Below, one piece after another: positions 28,079 through 37,248 of a DNA stretch of 64,000 nt. Under the pieces are notes generated by a model. That model made no database searches and had not been told where the DNA came from. It saw only the letters and a program-made list of their open reading frames with translations. Each line of letters begins with the position of its first letter. Within the stretch, counting starts at the first letter, position 1. The stretch comes from an uncultured Clostridiaceae bacterium (GTDB taxonomy: Bacteria; Bacillota; Clostridia; Clostridiales; Clostridiaceae), in contig CAMJGD010000006.1 in NCBI GenBank assembly GCA_946405135.1, positions 62,001 to 126,000 of the forward strand, in the 5' to 3' direction. The position numbers and the translations under genes were made by a program.

Positions 28079-28897
28079 CTATAAGCTGGGAACATTAATC
28101 CCATAAAATATTTCTGTCATTTCCCTATCTAATTTTTTTATTATAACCTCTTTCTCTTCAGTAGACAAATGCTCCTCCTGTACTTCAAATAAATAATTAT
28201 CTAAATGTATGTCTCTGACTTTCATCTTTGTATGAAATATGTTGGACTGATATATATTCATATCTATTAAGCTATATCTTTCTATAGTATCCTTAGCTAT
28301 AAAATTTTGTATAGAATTTATGTCATGGTCTATAAAATGCTTTTGTCCATCAATGTCTCTAGTAAATCCCCTAACTCTGTAATCAATAGTTATAATATCA
28401 GAATCAAAACTGCCAATAAGATAATTTAAAGCCTTTAATGGTGATATTTGTCCACAAGTAGATACATCTATATCCACTCTAAAAGTGCTAATATCATTTT
28501 GAGGATGACTTTCTGGGTAAGTATGAACTGTAACATGACTTTTATCTAGATGCCCTACAATGTTTTCTCTGGTAGGAGTTATTATGCCTCTATTACAAGA
28601 AGGATCAATAACATATAAAGGAACTTCCTCTTCAGAAATCAATAAAGTCACACTAGCTCCCTGTGGATCATAATCCTGCTTTGCTATATTAAGTACGTGA
28701 GCCCCTATAATACTTGTAACTTCTTTTAAAATATTAGTAAGCCTTTCTGAATTGTACTGCTCATCTATATATTCTATATACTTCTTTCTATCTTCTTCTG
28801 TTTTTGTGTAACAAATATCGTAAATATTGAAGCTCAGGGATTTCGTTAAGTTGTTAAATCCATATAATTTTATTTTGTTTTTTGCAGCATTGTCCAA
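28079..28897 (-). CDS. speD: S-adenosylmethionine decarboxylase, long (E. coli) class
   Basis: A 272-residue proenzyme making decarboxylated SAM for spermidine synthesis. The self-cleavage site that forms the pyruvoyl group is the Ser in [13 protein letters not shown] (about residue 119). The catalytic Cys lies in [14 protein letters not shown] (about 146). Length and the [13 protein letters not shown] and QSNIFHTKM segments mark the long class found in E. coli and clostridia, rather than the 120-residue Bacillus type. It starts at TTG 28897 after GAGGG; no in-frame ATG is near. No speE lies next to it. Confidence 0.92.
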   Translation of the reverse strand: MDNAAKNKIKLYGFNNLTKSLSFNIYDICYTKTEEDRKKYIEYIDEQYNSERLTNILKEVTSIIGAHVLNIAKQDYDPQGASVTLLISEEEVPLYVIDPSCNRGIITPTRENIVGHLDKSHVTVHTYPESHPQNDISTFRVDIDVSTCGQISPLKALNYLIGSFDSDIITIDYRVRGFTRDIDGQKHFIDHDINSIQNFIAKDTIERYSLIDMNIYQSNIFHTKMKVRDIHLDNYLFEVQEEHLSTEEKEVIIKKLDREMTEIFYGINVPSL

Positions 28898-29259
28898 CTT
28901 TATTTCCCTCTTTCTAAATAAATTTCATATATACCTTACAGCCTATAAAAATTTCATATAAAATATTATACAAAAATCTAATTTAAATTTAAATATATAT
29001 TAATTCTCATATGTTCAATATTTTTCCACATAATTATAAGCTTTAAGTTAACTTATTTCTATTCATATAATTTATCCAATAAAACTTATTTTTATTATGC
29101 TATAAATACCATATTTTTATTTTTGTGTATACTATTTGTTATCTGAAGTACAGATATTTTTCGTATGAAGGGATGTGTAGCACTCAAAAGTTTTAGAACA
29201 AAAAAGGCCAAAATCTTTCTTATTAGCAGAAAAATTTTAGTCCTTTATATTTGCTTATT
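28898..29259. other. 362-bp AT-rich gap between mgtE and speD
   Basis: A TATAAT on the minus strand (28965-28970) is a likely speD -10. Two copies of ATATGAAATTT lie in the speD leader. I see no clear terminator for mgtE and no riboswitch-like structure. Confidence 0.5.
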
Positions 29260-30594
29260 TTATATTCCCAATAGTATCTTTGCTATAGTAAAATATATGA
29301 ATAGAGCAAAAGCATCTACTATAGTAGTTATAAGAGGACTTGCCATTATAGCAGGGTCCATTTTTAGCTTTTTAGCTGCTATAGGGAGCATACCTCCTAC
29401 AACTTTTGCTAAAATTACAGTAAAGAAAAGACTTATACAAACAGTTAGAGCAACATATACGCTAGTTTTATCAAAAATAATTATTCTCAAAAAATTTACT
29501 GAAGCAAGCGTTACTCCCACTAAAATACTAACTCTAAGTTCTTTCCAAAGTACTTTGAAAAAGTCATTTAATTTTATTTCTCCCAATGCAAGTCCTCTGA
29601 TTATAAGAGTAGATGACTGTGACCCTGCATTACCACCTGTATCCATAAGCATAGGTATATAAGCTGTAAGCAGCACCACAGATTGAAGCACATCTTCATA
29701 TTTTTTTATTATGCCTCCAGTAAGTGTAGCTGAAATCATAAGAATAAGGAGCCACACTATTCTATTTTTAGCAAGTGTAACAACTCCTGTCTTTAAATAT
29801 TCATCTTCCGAAGGTTCCATAGCAGCCATCTTTTGGAAATCTTCAGTATTCTCTTGATCAATTATATCCACAATATCATCTATGGTTATGATACCAACAA
29901 GTCTGTTCTCATTATCTACTACAGGCATAGAAAGAAGGTCATATTTTCTAAATATCAATGCCACAGTTTCCTGATCATGCAGAGTTTTAACTGAAATAAA
30001 ATTAGTATCCATTATATCTTTAATAAGTACATTCTCATCACTTAATATAATCTTTCTAATGGGTAAAATGCCTTCAAGCTTTCTATTATTGTCAATTACA
30101 TAACAGGTATCTATGGTTTCTTTATCTACACCAGTTTCCCTGATATATTTCATAGCATCTTTTATGGTCATTTCCTTCTTTAAATCAACAAACTCTATAG
30201 TCATTATGCTTCCTGCTGAATTATCAGGATAATTTAAAAAATGATTAATAAGCTTTCTTTTCTTTTCATCTGTATTTTTTAGAACTTTTTTTACCACATT
30301 GGCAGGCATTTCTTCTAATATATCTACAGTATCATCAAGAAATAACTCATTAATGATTATTTCTATTTCTTTGTCAGTTATAGACTCGATTATGTACCTT
30401 TGTTGATCATTAGACATATAGGAAAATACATCTGCTGCCATATCCTTAGGAAGCAATCTGAATGTTATAAGCATCTTTTCGCTATCTACGTCCTCAAGCA
30501 GCTGTGCTATATCCACTACATTCATATCCATAAGCTGTTTTTTAGCTTCAGCCATTTTATTTTGTCTAATAAGTTCTATCACTGTTTCTGCCAT
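29260..30594 (-). CDS. mgtE: Magnesium transporter MgtE
   Basis: A 444-residue Mg2+ channel. It has the N-terminal superhelical domain of acidic repeats (VVDIAQLLEDVDSEKML, LFLDDTVDILEEMPANVV), a CBS pair (about 130-250; VDKETIDTCYVIDNNRKLEG, LLSMPVVDNENRLVGIITIDDI), a connecting helix and five C-terminal membrane helices. The pore-region signatures are MLMDTGGNAGSQSSTLIIRGLALGE-like residues at about 315-340 and the late GG(M)LPIAAKKLKMDPA. The length and order are standard. The ATG at 30594 is one base after the stop of a 27-codon leader ORF that contains its AAGGAGG site. Confidence 0.96.
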   Translation of the reverse strand: MAETVIELIRQNKMAEAKKQLMDMNVVDIAQLLEDVDSEKMLITFRLLPKDMAADVFSYMSNDQQRYIIESITDKEIEIIINELFLDDTVDILEEMPANVVKKVLKNTDEKKRKLINHFLNYPDNSAGSIMTIEFVDLKKEMTIKDAMKYIRETGVDKETIDTCYVIDNNRKLEGILPIRKIILSDENVLIKDIMDTNFISVKTLHDQETVALIFRKYDLLSMPVVDNENRLVGIITIDDIVDIIDQENTEDFQKMAAMEPSEDEYLKTGVVTLAKNRIVWLLILMISATLTGGIIKKYEDVLQSVVLLTAYIPMLMDTGGNAGSQSSTLIIRGLALGEIKLNDFFKVLWKELRVSILVGVTLASVNFLRIIIFDKTSVYVALTVCISLFFTVILAKVVGGMLPIAAKKLKMDPAIMASPLITTIVDAFALFIYFTIAKILLGI

Positions 30595-30595
30595 A

Positions 30596-30679
30596 TTAGC
30601 CCTCCTTATCTAATGTTTCCTTAGTGGTAGCCACGTTTATAGTATTTCTATTATAAGTACTAGGGGGGTCTTCTTCCAT
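30596..30679 (-). CDS. 27-residue leader peptide of mgtE, opening MEEDPP
   Basis: ATG 30679 follows AAAGGA at nine bases. The ORF reads MEEDPPSTYN, then 17 mostly polar residues ending DKEG, and stops one base before the mgtE ATG. The mgtE ribosome-binding site is made of its last codons. The start resembles the acidic/proline beginning of enterobacterial MgtL (MEPDPTP), which makes ribosomes fall off at low Mg2+. The upstream GUGGUAG (30681-30687) is complementary to CUACCAC in the ORF (30624-30630). An extended -10 (TGTTATAAT, 30713-30721) gives a leader of about 110 nt, too short for an M-box. The role is inference. Confidence 0.7.
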   Translation of the reverse strand: MEEDPPSTYNRNTINVATTKETLDKEG

Positions 30680-30712
30680 ACTACCACATCCTTTCTAAAA
30701 AGCTATATATTA

Positions 30713-30721
30713 ATTATAACA
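30713..30721 (-). promoter_or_regulatory. Extended -10 promoter element of the mgtE leader
   Basis: On the minus strand TGTTATAAT fits the TGnTATAAT extended -10. The -35 is poor (TTTATA or TTATAT), as such promoters allow. It places the 5' end near 30706. Confidence 0.55.
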
Positions 30722-30857
30722 CTTATTAGTATTATATATAAATTTCATTCCTACTAAAAATGATAAAAATTTGAGCAGGATAAAACAAATATATTTACAC
30801 GAAATTCTGATATATTTTGCTTAAAGGATAAATTTATCTATAGGGAGGACTTTAATC

Positions 30858-31916
30858 ATGGAAAAAATTAAAGTTGCAATAATAGGAACAGGTTCTATAA
30901 GTAATTTTCACGCATTAGCATACAAAAAGTTACCTAATGTTGAAATCATTGCAGCCTGCGACATAAATAAAGAAAGGGCAGAAGAATTTGCTCAAAAGTA
31001 TGATATTAAACACGTATTTACAGATTATAACGAAATGTTAAAAATGGAAGAAATAGATGCAGTAAGCGTTACTACCTGGAACAATGTTCACGCTCCTGCG
31101 AGTATAGCAGCCTTAAAAGCTGGAAAAAATGTTTTATGTGAAAAACCTCTTGCTCTAAATAGAAAAGAAGCAGAAGAAATGGTAAAAGTAGCAAAAGAAA
31201 CAGGAAAACTCTTAATGGTAGGTTTTGTAAGAAGATTTGGAGAAAATACAAAAGCTTTAAAACATATGATTGATGCTGGAGAGCTTGGCGAAATCTATTA
31301 TGCAAAAACCGGCTGTTTAAGAAGATGGGGAAATCCTGGAGGATGGTTTTCAGATAAAAAAAGATCTGGTGGTGGTCCTGTAATAGATCTTGGTGTTCAT
31401 ATGATTGATCTTGTAAGATACCTTTCAGGAAAACCTAAAGTAACCTCTGTTACTGCTTCAACCTTCAATAAAGTTGGAATAAAACCTGAAATAAAAGGTG
31501 TAACAAAATATTACTCTAAAGATTATGATACTTTTAATGACGTAGAAGATTGTGCTACAGCTTTAATAAAATTTGATAATGGTATGACACTTTTCTTTGA
31601 AACCAGCTGGGTACAAAACATAAAAAAAGATTCCTTATATCTTGAATTATATGGAGACAAAGCTGGCGCTCAAATGGAACCAACTTTAGAAATTTATGAA
31701 GACAAAAATGGATATTTATCAAATCTAGAACCTATGATAGATCCAGAATCCTACAGCTTTGGACATAACTTTGATGAAGAAATCAACCATTTTGTTGATT
31801 GCGTTTCCAGTGGAACTGAATGTTTAAATCCTGCTGAAGATGGTGTTGAATTAATGAAAATATTAGATGCTATTTATGAATCTGCAGCTTCTGGACATGA
31901 AGTAATAGTAAAATAG
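30858..31916 (+). CDS. Gfo/Idh/MocA-family oxidoreductase
   Basis: A 352-residue NAD(P)-dependent sugar-type dehydrogenase. The N-terminal Rossmann fold begins VAIIGTGSISNFHALAY. The conserved VLCEKPLALNRKEAEEM (with the EKP Lys) closes it. The C-terminal beta-sheet domain has GGGPVIDLGVHMIDLVRYLSGKP, with the catalytic-type Asp and His (D..VH). It starts at ATG 30858 after GGGAGG. A TIM-barrel isomerase follows 10 bp later; such pairs oxidise and isomerise sugars or inositols. The substrate cannot be set from sequence. Confidence 0.9.
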   Translation: MEKIKVAIIGTGSISNFHALAYKKLPNVEIIAACDINKERAEEFAQKYDIKHVFTDYNEMLKMEEIDAVSVTTWNNVHAPASIAALKAGKNVLCEKPLALNRKEAEEMVKVAKETGKLLMVGFVRRFGENTKALKHMIDAGELGEIYYAKTGCLRRWGNPGGWFSDKKRSGGGPVIDLGVHMIDLVRYLSGKPKVTSVTASTFNKVGIKPEIKGVTKYYSKDYDTFNDVEDCATALIKFDNGMTLFFETSWVQNIKKDSLYLELYGDKAGAQMEPTLEIYEDKNGYLSNLEPMIDPESYSFGHNFDEEINHFVDCVSSGTECLNPAEDGVELMKILDAIYESAASGHEVIVK

Positions 31917-31926
31917 GAGGTAACTT

Positions 31927-32745
31927 ATGAAATTAAGTGTGAGTGCATGGTGTTTACAGAAAAAATTGTACAGTAAAGAAATGGACATATTAGATTTTAT
32001 AAAATACTGTCATGATAATGGAGTACAAAGTGTAGAGCTTTTAGATTGCTTTTTCAATGATAATATAGATGAGTCCATAAAACTTTTGAAAGAACTTCAC
32101 ATGGAAGTAAGCTCTTATTCTATAGGAAATGATTTTGTGCATAAAGATGAAGCAGCAAGAGATAAAGAATTGGAGTATGTTATATCTTCTATTGATACAG
32201 CTGTAAAATTAAATACAAAATTATTAAGAGTATTTAGCGGAAATCCTAAAGATGGCATATCCTATGAAGAAGGGAAATCATGGATACTAGAATGTTTTAA
32301 AAAAGCTTCAAAACATGCTGAAGAAAAAGGCATAGTTATGGTCTTAGAAAACCATGGATTCTTTGCAGGTAAAAGCTCTCAGGTTAAGGAAATCATAGAA
32401 AAAGTAAATTCTACTTCTCTTAGAGCAAATACAGATGTAGGGAACTTCATGCTAGTTGAAGAAAATCCTCTAGAAGCAGTAAAAAATCTAAAAGACTACA
32501 TAGGATTTGTTCATTTTAAAGACTTTAAAGATGTGGGATGTGAACCTTCTGTTTATTCTTCAGTAAGCGGAAAACACTTTCAAGGCATGGCTCTAGGTAA
32601 TGGTGATGTACCTTTAAAAGCTGTAGTAGATCTCCTTTATGACTTTGGCTATGACGGCTATCTATCCATAGAATATGAAGGTATTGAAGAACCTGTTTTG
32701 GGAACTACAGAAAGTATCAAGTTTGCAAAATCTATAATCAGATAG
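31927..32745 (+). CDS. Sugar phosphate isomerase/epimerase-like TIM barrel
   Basis: A 272-residue xylose-isomerase-like (AP endonuclease 2) barrel. Metal-ligand positions are visible as the Glu in VLENHGFF, the Asp in LRANTDVGNFM, the His in IGFVHFKDF and the late Glu in GYLSIEYEG. It starts at ATG 31927 after AGGAGG, 10 bp from the Gfo/Idh gene, and ends at a terminator, so the two form a bicistronic operon. A role in the same sugar or polyol pathway is likely. Confidence 0.88.
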   Translation: MKLSVSAWCLQKKLYSKEMDILDFIKYCHDNGVQSVELLDCFFNDNIDESIKLLKELHMEVSSYSIGNDFVHKDEAARDKELEYVISSIDTAVKLNTKLLRVFSGNPKDGISYEEGKSWILECFKKASKHAEEKGIVMVLENHGFFAGKSSQVKEIIEKVNSTSLRANTDVGNFMLVEENPLEAVKNLKDYIGFVHFKDFKDVGCEPSVYSSVSGKHFQGMALGNGDVPLKAVVDLLYDFGYDGYLSIEYEGIEEPVLGTTESIKFAKSIIR

Positions 32746-32760
32746 TGATTACTTTTCATC

Positions 32761-32787
32761 TCTCTCCTTAGTGGAGAGATTTTTTTT
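32761..32787 (+). terminator. Terminator of the oxidoreductase-isomerase operon
   Basis: TCTCTCC and GGAGAGA form a 7-bp stem with a TTAGT loop and a T8 run. Confidence 0.85.
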
Positions 32788-32842
32788 ATTCTATGATGTA
32801 TAATGTTCTTAAAAGCAAACTTCCCTTAAAGGAGAGAACATT

Positions 32843-33748
32843 ATGTCCCCTAAAGATAAAATTGTAGAAAGAAAAAGATTCCATTTTGATAATCTCTACC
32901 TAGACTCACCAAATGAATATGAATCTATAATTCTATATCAAATTGGCGATTTAAGCTGTAAACCTGGCTATGTGGTAGAAGATCATAAACAATTTTGCTA
33001 CGAAGTCAGTTATATCTTTTCTGGAGAAGGTATTTTTTATGTAGATGGTAAAAAATATAAAGTAAAACAGGGAGATATATTTGTAAATCTGCCAGGAGAA
33101 ACTCATAGAATTGAATCTGGCAGCTGTGAAAATTTTAGATATTTTTATCTTGGATTTATGTTTAATCATGAAAATCAGGATAAAAATTCATTCTTCAATA
33201 TTGAAAAACGGTTTAATAGCATTAATAATCCTATAAAAAAAGATAGACTTAATATATATGTTCCTTTTTTATGCGCATTAAAAGAATTAAGAAATAGAAA
33301 CGAATATTCCTATGTTATGATAAATACCTACATGCATCAAATTTTGATATTGGTATATCGAAACTTCTTTTCTGACTGGGAGTATAAATATGACTATAAA
33401 GAGTTTACAGGAACTCCAAAAGAAATAGCCTATAACGTAATTAATTTTATAGATAATAATCTTTTACAGATATCAGAGCTTACTGAAATATCCAGCACTC
33501 TAGGTTATAGTTATTCCTATCTCTCTCATATATTTAAAGAAGAAATGGGTGTAACTCTTCAATCTTATTTTGCAGACAAGAAACTTCAAAAGGCAAAAGG
33601 GCTGCTCCTTGAAGACGAACTAAGTATAACAGACATTTCTCAAACACTGCACTATGAGTCTATACACTCTTTTAGTAAAGCCTTTAAAAAATCTACAGGA
33701 ATATCTCCCAGCCAGTATAAAAAAAACCACTGCAAAGCAGACCAATAA
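32843..33748 (+). CDS. AraC-family regulator with N-terminal cupin
   Basis: A 301-residue protein. A cupin sensor (about 40-110; FSGEGIFYVDGKKYKVKQGDIFVNLPGETHRIE) is followed by a helical linker and two C-terminal helix-turn-helix units (about 195-295), with SSTLGYSYSYLSHIFKEEMGVTLQSY and SISDI-like YESIHSFSKAFKKSTGISPSQYKK. It starts at ATG 32843 after AAAGGAGAG. It lies between the oxidoreductase operon and the DUF4127 gene, which are plausible targets. The ligand is probably a sugar. Confidence 0.9.
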   Translation: MSPKDKIVERKRFHFDNLYLDSPNEYESIILYQIGDLSCKPGYVVEDHKQFCYEVSYIFSGEGIFYVDGKKYKVKQGDIFVNLPGETHRIESGSCENFRYFYLGFMFNHENQDKNSFFNIEKRFNSINNPIKKDRLNIYVPFLCALKELRNRNEYSYVMINTYMHQILILVYRNFFSDWEYKYDYKEFTGTPKEIAYNVINFIDNNLLQISELTEISSTLGYSYSYLSHIFKEEMGVTLQSYFADKKLQKAKGLLLEDELSITDISQTLHYESIHSFSKAFKKSTGISPSQYKKNHCKADQ

Positions 33749-33929
33749 AATTTTACTATATATCCTATTCTCTGTTTAAGTAGTTCTCAAATAAAGCAAG
33801 TAAAGTACAACAAAAAAGAAAACTAAGTCAAATACTTAAAATTGTCTCTATTATATAATTTTAATTGAAACAATTTAAATAAACACATAAGGAGGGAATA
33901 GGATAAGTATTTATACTGTCCTTAATGCT

Positions 33930-35450
33930 ATGAAAAATATATTATACATTCCATTGGATGAAAGGCCCTGCAACCTTAGTTTTCTTCCTATGATTTCTAA
34001 GGAAACGGATTACAATATAGTTATTCCACCCACTAATATATTTGGATATAAAAAAACTGCTGCAGATATAGACAAAATGTGGACCTGGATATTTGACAAC
34101 ATAAATACTTTTGATTTCGCAATACTATCTATAGACATGCTTGTATATGGAGGTATACTACCTTCAAGGCTTCATCATTCATCCTTAGAACATTGTAAAT
34201 CTAAATTAAACAATATTAAAAAGATAAAAGAATTAAATTCTAAAATTAAAATTTATGCTTTTAATTTGATAATGAGATGTCCTTCTTATTCAAGCAGCGA
34301 TGAGGAACCAGACTATTATGAGGATTACGGAAAAGAAATATTTCAATATGGATATTTAAGCCATAAGAGAAATTTGGAAATTATAAATGAAGAAGAAATT
34401 AAAACTTTAGATAAAATTAAAGAGATGCTTCCTTCTTGGGTTTTAGAAGATTACACTCATAGGAGAAAAATAAATGGCAAAATAAATAAATATACCATGG
34501 AACTAGTTAAAGATAATACTATAGATTTTCTTGTAATACCGCAGGATGATTCTGCTCCTTTTGGATTTACTGCTGTTGATCAGCATGTTTTAAGAGACTA
34601 TATACATGATAATAGATTAGATTTTAAAGTATATATGTATCCTGGTGCAGATGAAGTTGGACTTACACTATTTTCAAGGCTGATAAATGAAGACAAAGGC
34701 ATAAGGCCTTGTGTATATACAAGATTTTCTAGTGTAAAAGGACCTTGTATAATGCCTTTATATGAAGATAGATTGCTTTATGAAACCATAAAATATCAGA
34801 TACTTTGTGCTGGATGTATACCTGTTGAGGACATAAATTCTGCAAACCTAGTACTCATGGTAAATTCTCCTGCTGAAATAATGTATGAAGCTTGGGAACA
34901 AAATATGCCTGAGGCAAACTATAATGTAAATAAGAATCTCATTGAATTTGTGGAATTTATAGATTATATAATAAATATTAAAAAGCTGCCTTGTGCTGTA
35001 GCAGATGTAGCTTACGGTAATGGTGGAGATATAAAATTAATTCAAGATTTATCTCAAAAAGATTTACTATTTAAAGTTGCATCTTATGCAGGTTGGAATA
35101 CAAATTCAAATACCCTTGGTACCACCATATGCCAGGCCATGATTTACCATATATATGGCAAAACAAAAACTCACTTGGATTTTCTTGCATTAAGATATGT
35201 GGAAGATACTGCTTACTGCTCTCATGTAAGAAAGCTTGTTACAGATAATTTTCTTCCAGAAAAAGGCTTAAATTATTTTAAAGCCGATGGGCAAAGAGGT
35301 GAAGTGTCTAACATAGTAAAAAAGGAATTAACTAAATTCTCCAAAGAGAATTTCATAGATAGAAGCTATGAAATAGAAATTTTAGATTGCTTTATGCCCT
35401 GGGATAGGATGTTTGAAGTAGGACTAAATGTCAAAGTAAAACTTATATAA
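33930..35450 (+). CDS. DUF4127 family protein of unknown function
   Basis: A 506-residue soluble protein opening ILYIPLDERPCNLSFLPMIS, the signature of DUF4127. Other conserved-looking blocks are LSIDMLVYGGILPSRLHH, LVIPQDDSAPFGF, YMYPGADEVGLTLFSRL and ADVAYGNGGD. Acidic and His residues in these could hold a metal. It has no signal or membrane segment. The ATG at 33930 lacks a ribosome-binding site within 15 bp. A strong GGAGGG is at 33891-33896, and the in-frame codon nine residues upstream is ATA, so the start may be unusual. Its place near sugar genes suggests a carbohydrate role only by context. Confidence 0.8.
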   Translation: MKNILYIPLDERPCNLSFLPMISKETDYNIVIPPTNIFGYKKTAADIDKMWTWIFDNINTFDFAILSIDMLVYGGILPSRLHHSSLEHCKSKLNNIKKIKELNSKIKIYAFNLIMRCPSYSSSDEEPDYYEDYGKEIFQYGYLSHKRNLEIINEEEIKTLDKIKEMLPSWVLEDYTHRRKINGKINKYTMELVKDNTIDFLVIPQDDSAPFGFTAVDQHVLRDYIHDNRLDFKVYMYPGADEVGLTLFSRLINEDKGIRPCVYTRFSSVKGPCIMPLYEDRLLYETIKYQILCAGCIPVEDINSANLVLMVNSPAEIMYEAWEQNMPEANYNVNKNLIEFVEFIDYIINIKKLPCAVADVAYGNGGDIKLIQDLSQKDLLFKVASYAGWNTNSNTLGTTICQAMIYHIYGKTKTHLDFLALRYVEDTAYCSHVRKLVTDNFLPEKGLNYFKADGQRGEVSNIVKKELTKFSKENFIDRSYEIEILDCFMPWDRMFEVGLNVKVKLI

Positions 35451-35500
35451 TTTTATATGATTATGTGATAATGACAGTACTATATATGTTCCCATAACAT

Positions 35501-35569
35501 AAGGCTATGTTGTAAATAAAAGTTGATGAAATATAATTTGTTATCTACTTTTTATTACAACATAGCCTT
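35501..35569. terminator. Long-stem terminator between the DUF4127 gene and folT
   Basis: A 23-bp stem (35501-35523 with 35547-35569) begins AAGGCTATGTTGTAA and ends TTACAACATAGCCTT, with two internal mismatches. It suits the convergent genes. The stem is longer than usual for a terminator. Confidence 0.75.
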
Positions 35570-35602
35570 TATATTTTCGTACCTCTAAAAGGGCTTTTAA
35601 TG

Positions 35603-36097
35603 CTAATTTTTTTCAATTAGATTCAAATGTTTCCATACCAAATGAATCATTATAACTTGTATAGGAAACATTGCTGCACTTTTTATTAACCTAGACATAA
35701 AAATAACTCCTATAGCCTTACCTGTAATAATCAAAAGCCATAGTGTATTTAGTCCAAGGTCACAAATTAAAGTTACTAACAGAACTGCAAAAAAAACATT
35801 TTTAAGAGAATATTTATCCTTATATAATAAAAGTCCATATATAACACCGCTGATAAATGCACTTAAAGTAAATCCGGGAAAATACATACTTTTAGGAAAC
35901 AGCAGCATTCCTATTATATCTGATAATGCTGCAGTAACTCCTGCCGTTAAAGGGCCAAAAAGTATTGCAGAAAGTGCAATAGGTAAAAAACCGAAACCTA
36001 CTCTCAAAGTAGCAGTTTCAAATGAAAAAAATCTGGTTAGAATAATTTGCAGAGCAATTAAAAGACCTGTAGTAGTCACTTTCCTTGTGGTTTTCAT
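35603..36097 (-). CDS. folT: Folate-specific ECF transporter S component
   Basis: A 164-residue membrane protein with about five or six helices. RVGFGFLPIALSAILFGPLTAGVTAALSDIIGMLLFP, read across residues 32-68, carries the FolT pattern, and FPGFTLSAFISGVIYGLLLY follows. It binds folate and works with a shared ECF energising module that is not in the window. It starts at ATG 36097 after AAGGAGG. A THF riboswitch immediately upstream supports folate as the substrate. Confidence 0.92.
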   Translation of the reverse strand: MKTTRKVTTTGLLIALQIILTRFFSFETATLRVGFGFLPIALSAILFGPLTAGVTAALSDIIGMLLFPKSMYFPGFTLSAFISGVIYGLLLYKDKYSLKNVFFAVLLVTLICDLGLNTLWLLIITGKAIGVIFMSRLIKSAAMFPIQVIMIHLVWKHLNLIEKN

Positions 36098-36126
36098 AAC
36101 TCAATCTCCTCCTTTATATAACAAAA

Positions 36127-36258
36127 TGCCACATAAAGAGAGATTAACTCTTCAGTGGCAGTGGAATGCGGAAATTGTACCGCAAATCTTTATAGATTTT
36201 TCGTTCAGTGACAACTTCCCATCCAACTGACACTTTACGCACAATTTCCTATTCTGCC
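36127..36258 (-). promoter_or_regulatory. Tetrahydrofolate (THF) riboswitch upstream of folT
   Basis: On the minus strand the aptamer runs from 36258 to 36157. P1 is GGCAG with CTGCC at the two ends. Conserved segments are TGCGTAAAGTGTCAGTTGGA, then TGGGAAGTTGTCAC, TGAACGAA and a 3' GCGGTA...CCGCATTCCACTGCC, like class I THF aptamers. A hairpin, TGCCACTGAAGAG with its partner ending GTGGCA (36127-36160), re-uses the 3' strand of P1. Aptamer and hairpin therefore exclude each other, giving a ligand switch. Confidence 0.9.
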
Positions 36259-36318
36259 TAAATAATACATCACCACAAATTTATTTTAATTAATCTTATA
36301 AAAAACATTAACTACTAA

Positions 36319-37167
36319 TTAATATATTTTAGTTAATACTGATTCTGCAGTTTTATCTAAATTTTTGTAAGCCTTATCTTCCATTTTAAGTGCTACCGCA
36401 GTATATAGTATATCCAATATTTGTAATTGGGCTATTTTTGAAGTTAATGCCCCGCTTCTTAAAGGAGTTTCTTCTGCAGAACTTAAAAGTACTGCATCTG
36501 CATACTTGGTTATGGGAGACTTCTCATAATTGGTTATAGCTATAGTAAATGCTCCTGCTTTTTTTGCAAGACTTAAGGCATCTACAGTATCTTTAGTACT
36601 ACCGCTAAAGCTTATTCCTATAGCTGCGCTGCTAGATCTTAAATTTACAGCAGACATACACTGCAAATGTGGATCTCCTATAAATTCACAGTTTATGCCT
36701 ATCCTCATGAATTTGTACTTGGCATCTCCTGCGGTAAAGGCTGAGGCTCCAACCCCATATATATCTACTTTATCTGAATGTAAAATTGCAGTAACGGCTT
36801 TTTGCAGAGCTTCCTTTGAAAGAATTTGAGATGTATTTTGTATAGCTTCTATATTTACAGCAGTTATATTGTTTATTATTCCTTCTATATCGTCAGCATC
36901 ATCAATTCTAGCATGAAAATTTTCTTTAGGACTTACACTTTCCCTTGCAAGCAATAGTTTAAACTCCTGATACCCCTTAAGACCTATCCTTCTACAAAAC
37001 CTTATTATAGAAGTTTCACCCACGCCGCAGTTCTCTGCAAATTCTGTTATAGACATGTAAATTATTTTATTCTGATTTTCAAATATGTAATCAGCTACTT
37101 TTTTTTCTGCTTTAGAAAAGCTGTTATATAAACTTCTTATCTTCAATATAAATTTGCTTTCAGACAT
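36319..37167 (-). CDS. RpiR/MurR-family transcriptional regulator
   Basis: A 282-residue regulator. The N-terminal HTH_6 (about 1-77) has YMSITEFAENCGVGETSIIRFCRRIGLKGYQEFK. A C-terminal SIS domain (about 125-260) has VDIYGVGASAFTAGDAKYKFMRIG and IGISFSGSTKDTVDALSLAKK for a phosphosugar ligand. It starts at ATG 37167 after GGAGG. It is the last gene of the amino-sugar run, 81 bp after the acetyltransferase gene, and probably controls that cluster in response to an amino-sugar phosphate. Confidence 0.92.
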   Translation of the reverse strand: MSESKFILKIRSLYNSFSKAEKKVADYIFENQNKIIYMSITEFAENCGVGETSIIRFCRRIGLKGYQEFKLLLARESVSPKENFHARIDDADDIEGIINNITAVNIEAIQNTSQILSKEALQKAVTAILHSDKVDIYGVGASAFTAGDAKYKFMRIGINCEFIGDPHLQCMSAVNLRSSSAAIGISFSGSTKDTVDALSLAKKAGAFTIAITNYEKSPITKYADAVLLSSAEETPLRSGALTSKIAQLQILDILYTAVALKMEDKAYKNLDKTAESVLTKIY

Positions 37168-37248
37168 AATTTCTTTGTTTCCTCCATTATAATATATTTA
37201 GTTTATTTATTCTCCATATACTGCTATAATCCTGCTATATTTGATTAA

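Noticed and set aside
29165..29662. Plus-strand ORF of 165 codons overlapping mgtE
   Set aside because: It is antisense to the conserved membrane part of mgtE, has no ribosome-binding site and no recognisable protein features.
30680..30857. M-box riboswitch before mgtE
   Set aside because: Only about 180 bp lie between the leader ORF and the divergent gene, and the extended -10 cuts this to about 30 nt of leader. None of the M-box consensus segments are visible.
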